Source: Pseudopedobacter alpinus (lineage in GTDB: Bacteria; Bacteroidota; Bacteroidia; Sphingobacteriales; Sphingobacteriaceae). From it: a stretch of 64,000 bases of DNA. The translations under genes were made by a program, and so were the position numbers. The notes below the pieces were generated by a model. The model was not told the origin of the DNA. It saw nothing but the letters and a program-made list of their open reading frames with translations, and ran no database searches. Where the stretch lies: NCBI RefSeq assembly GCF_042684645.1, contig NZ_JBHULV010000028.1, positions 1 to 64,000 on the forward strand, given 5' to 3'. Below, in pieces: positions 61,383-64,000 of this stretch (position 1 is the first letter of the stretch; every line of letters begins with the position of its first letter).

Positions 61383-62513
61383 ATGAAGTTTAAATTAGCC
61401 GTACAAGACCCAAATTCTAAAGCCAGAGCAGGAGAAATTACAACAGACCATGGTGTTATACAAACGCCTATTTTTATGCCCGTTGGTACTGCTGGCACTG
61501 TAAAAGCGGTACATCAAAGAGAACTGAGTGATGATATTAAAGCACAAATTATACTAGGTAATACTTATCATTTATATTTAAGACCAGGTTTAGAAACCAT
61601 TAAATTAGCGGGTGGTTTACATAAATTTAATGGTTGGGATAAGCCTATTTTAACAGATAGCGGCGGTTACCAAGTTTATTCTTTAACAGAGGTACGTAAA
61701 ATTAAGGAAGAAGGGGTAACTTTTAGATCGCATATTGATGGTTCTAAGCATCTTTTTACACCAGAAAATGTTATGGATACGCAGCGTGTAATTGGTGCTG
61801 ATATTATTATGGCTTTTGATGAGTGTACACCCTACCCTTGTGATTATAACTATGCTCGCCGTTCAATAGATATGACGCATAGGTGGTTAAAGCGCTGCAT
61901 TACCAGATTTGACGAAACTGAACCACATTATGGTTATTCGCAAACGCTTTTTCCTATTGTACAGGGTTCTGTTTATAAGGATTTAAGGGTAAAATCGGCA
62001 GAGTTTATTGCGGCGCAAAACCGTGAAGGTAATGCCATTGGTGGACTTTCTGTTGGTGAACCAGCAGAAGAAATGTACGCCATGACGGAGGTAGTTTGTA
62101 ATGTACTGCCGGTAGAAAAACCTCGTTATTTAATGGGTGTAGGTACGCCAATAAATTTATTGGAAAACATTGCTTTAGGTATTGATATGTTTGATTGCGT
62201 AATGCCAACCAGAAATGCCAGAAACGGGATGCTTTTCACAAGAAATGGCGTAATTAATATTAAAAACGAGAAATGGAAAAACGATTTTTCGCCGGTTGAC
62301 CCTGATAGCGATTTGTTTTCTGACTTGAATTATTCTAAAGCTTATTTAAGGCATTTGGTGCATTCTAAAGAGATTTTAGGTTCTCAAATTGCTACTTTGC
62401 ACAATCTTCATTTTTATATTTGGTTAGTTAAAGAGGCCAGAGAAAAAATAATTAGTGGCGATTTTTACGACTGGAAAAACAAAATGGTAAAAGTTTTAGG
62501 ACAAAAACTTTAA
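61383..62513 (+). CDS. tgt: tRNA-guanine(34) transglycosylase (queuine tRNA-ribosyltransferase)
   Basis: Exchanges guanine 34 for preQ1 in tRNAs with GUN anticodons, the first tRNA step of queuosine synthesis. The 376-aa TIM-barrel has DSGGYQVYSL with the catalytic Asp, IGGLSVGEP and TRNARNGMLFT. Where most bacterial Tgt proteins carry the zinc triad C-x-C-x2-C, this one has DPDSDLFSD before LNYSKAYLRHL, so all three cysteines are missing; the His of TLHNLHFY remains. It overlaps the next gene by one base. Confidence 0.92.
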   Translation: MKFKLAVQDPNSKARAGEITTDHGVIQTPIFMPVGTAGTVKAVHQRELSDDIKAQIILGNTYHLYLRPGLETIKLAGGLHKFNGWDKPILTDSGGYQVYSLTEVRKIKEEGVTFRSHIDGSKHLFTPENVMDTQRVIGADIIMAFDECTPYPCDYNYARRSIDMTHRWLKRCITRFDETEPHYGYSQTLFPIVQGSVYKDLRVKSAEFIAAQNREGNAIGGLSVGEPAEEMYAMTEVVCNVLPVEKPRYLMGVGTPINLLENIALGIDMFDCVMPTRNARNGMLFTRNGVINIKNEKWKNDFSPVDPDSDLFSDLNYSKAYLRHLVHSKEILGSQIATLHNLHFYIWLVKEAREKIISGDFYDWKNKMVKVLGQKL

Positions 62514-63607
62514 TGAAATTTTTAGACCGTTATATTAAAATTATTGACTGGTATATCATTAAGAAATACCTTGGCACTTTTGCTTTTACTTTAGCAATTT
62601 TTACGGTTATATCTGTAGTTTTTGATATTTCGGAAAAATTAGATGACTTTTTAAAAGGTACTGCAACTACTAAGCAAATTGTATTTGAATATTACGGTGG
62701 TTTTATTCCGTTTTACCTTAACTTTTTATCTCCCTTAATTAATTTTATTGCAGTAATTTTCTTTACTGCAAAAATGGCCGATCAAACAGAAATTGTTCCG
62801 ATTCTTTGTGGAAAAGCCAGCTTTAACCGTTTTTTAAGACCTTATTTTTTAGCATCTACCTTAATTTTTGTGGTAAGTATGATTTTTAATCAGCTAATAA
62901 TACCCGAAACAAATAGGTTGATGACCAATTTTGAAAACACATACCTAAAAAACGAAAACAATACACGAAATAATGTTCACATTCAGCTAGATAAATCAAC
63001 TTTTGTGTATATGGAGTCGTTTGATAACAAAACAAACAACGGCTACCGTTTTTCTATTGAGAAATTTAATAAAGACGATTTAAAATCTAAATTAATGGCG
63101 GATAGAATTTCTTGGGATTCGACCGCCAATAAGTGGAAAATTTACAATTTTACTATTAGGCATGTAGATGGTTTAAAAGAACGCATGGAAAGCGGTGTTG
63201 AAAAAGACACCACTTTAGACATGAAACCTATTGATTTTGATGCCAGAGACAATATTTACTCGGCAATGAACTACAAAGAGCTAAATGAGAAGATTGAGAA
63301 AGAGAAAATTAGAGGCTCTGGGATAATGGTGAATTTAGAGTTAGAGAAATATAAAAGATGGGTTTACCCGTTTTCTACTTATGTTTTAACTTTAATTGGG
63401 GTGGCATTATCATCAAGAAAGGTACGTGGAGGTGTTGGTTTACCTTTAGGTATTGGCATTGCAATGAGCTTTTTATACATCCTGCTCATTCAATTTTCGA
63501 CCGTTTTTGCTTTAAAAGGAGGCTTACCTCCTATAATTGCTGTAGTAATTCCAAATTTAATTTTTGGAACTATTGGCGTTGTGCTTGCTATTAAAGCACC
63601 AAAATAA
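62513..63607 (+). CDS. LptF/LptG-family (YjgP/YjgQ) permease
   Basis: An inner-membrane component of the lipopolysaccharide export ABC complex. The 364-aa protein has three N-terminal helices (about residues 18-115), a central soluble beta-jellyroll-like domain (about 130-270) and three C-terminal helices. LDRYIKIIDWYIIKKYLGTF is the usual N-terminus. TAATG overlap with tgt suggests translational coupling. Whether it plays the LptF or LptG part cannot be told here. Confidence 0.93.
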   Translation: MKFLDRYIKIIDWYIIKKYLGTFAFTLAIFTVISVVFDISEKLDDFLKGTATTKQIVFEYYGGFIPFYLNFLSPLINFIAVIFFTAKMADQTEIVPILCGKASFNRFLRPYFLASTLIFVVSMIFNQLIIPETNRLMTNFENTYLKNENNTRNNVHIQLDKSTFVYMESFDNKTNNGYRFSIEKFNKDDLKSKLMADRISWDSTANKWKIYNFTIRHVDGLKERMESGVEKDTTLDMKPIDFDARDNIYSAMNYKELNEKIEKEKIRGSGIMVNLELEKYKRWVYPFSTYVLTLIGVALSSRKVRGGVGLPLGIGIAMSFLYILLIQFSTVFALKGGLPPIIAVVIPNLIFGTIGVVLAIKAPK

Positions 63608-63608
63608 C

Positions 63609-64000
63609 ATGAAATTAAATCTCAAAAGCAATTTATTGATACTCCATATTACTGTATTGGTATGGGGTTTTACCGGAATATTGGGTGCATTAATTACTAT
63701 TAATGAAACTCATTTAGTTTGGTACAGGGTGCTAATTGCAGCAATTTCATTATTTATATACTTCAAATGGGCTAAAATGTCCATTAAAGTACGTAAAGCA
63801 ACGTTTTTAAAACTATTTTTTACCGGCGCAATTGTAGGCTTGCATTGGATACTCTTTTTTGGCTCCATAAAAGCTTCAACTATATCCGTTGCAATGGTTT
63901 GTTTATCTTCTTTAACGCTATTTACAGCTATACTAGAGCCCTTATTAAATAAAACAAAAATCTCTAAATTAGAACTTGTGGTAGGCTTGTTTATTATAAT
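63609..64000 (+). CDS. EamA/DMT-family transporter (truncated by window end)
   Basis: The first 130 codons of a drug/metabolite transporter begin at ATG 63609, one base after the permease stop. Predicted helices alternate with short loops (LILHITVLVWGFTGILGALI, then LIAAISLFIYF, GAIVGLHWILFF and MVCLSSLTLFTAIL), as in EamA proteins of about 300 aa. The frame is open to the window edge. Substrate unknown. Confidence 0.85.
   Translation, partial: MKLNLKSNLLILHITVLVWGFTGILGALITINETHLVWYRVLIAAISLFIYFKWAKMSIKVRKATFLKLFFTGAIVGLHWILFFGSIKASTISVAMVCLSSLTLFTAILEPLLNKTKISKLELVVGLFII

Overview
The window looks like chromosomal DNA from a Bacteroidetes bacterium, most likely a Sphingobacteriaceae member close to Pedobacter. 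Three things point there: A+T-rich sequence with few recognisable Shine-Dalgarno sites, many genes preceded by the Bacteroidetes -7 promoter motif TAnnTTTG, and typical Bacteroidetes products (a subtilase with a type IX secretion tail, M61 peptidase, YceI proteins, outer-membrane barrels, a MASE3 kinase). All calls rest on reading the sequence by eye; no database search was run.

Layout. 0-9 kb: RNase R, a frameshifted MazF-type toxin-antitoxin pair, an isoprenyl diphosphate synthase, 3-hydroxyacyl-CoA dehydrogenase, a response regulator, a sterol-desaturase-family enzyme, and a higBA module flanked by degenerate direct repeats. 9-21 kb: a large SNF2 helicase, a tandem array of hairpin repeats, release factor 3, a two-gene cassette (DUF3223/HNH-like protein plus XRE regulator), an acyl-CoA ligase and an M61 peptidase. 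20.7-28 kb: a MarR-controlled RND efflux operon (adaptor, pump, TolC), then a lone receiver protein coupled to a GlcNAc-kinase-like ATPase. 28-34 kb: the secreted subtilase, small stress or lipid-type proteins, transaldolase and the SRP RNA gene with its promoter. 34-41 kb: an RNA helicase, a RES/Xre toxin-antitoxin pair and a damage-tolerance cassette (dinB, then a DnaE2-like polymerase) behind two tandem palindromic operators. 41-46 kb: PabB, LacI and Lrp regulators, and an Nramp metal transporter fused to a UspA domain with a DtxR/MntR-like palindrome upstream.

46.6-57.5 kb appears to be an oxygen-response neighbourhood. A FixL-like kinase, with every key haem-PAS residue of rhizobial FixL conserved, sits next to a protein that fuses a receiver domain directly to an FNR-type DNA-binding module (FixJ and FixK functions in one chain). 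The fusion carries the E-x-x-S-R recognition motif of FNR, and TGAT-N4-ATCA boxes lie upstream of ldhA-hemN and between an uncharacterised 598-aa protein and a small membrane protein. This is the most coherent candidate for an under-described system in the window.

57.5-64 kb: a 209-bp MITE with perfect TTA target duplications, a MASE3 histidine kinase, a broken DUF2071 gene, queuine tRNA-ribosyltransferase without its usual zinc cysteines, an LptF/G permease and a truncated EamA transporter. Three genes carry inactivating lesions (MazF-type toxin, DUF1275, DUF2071).
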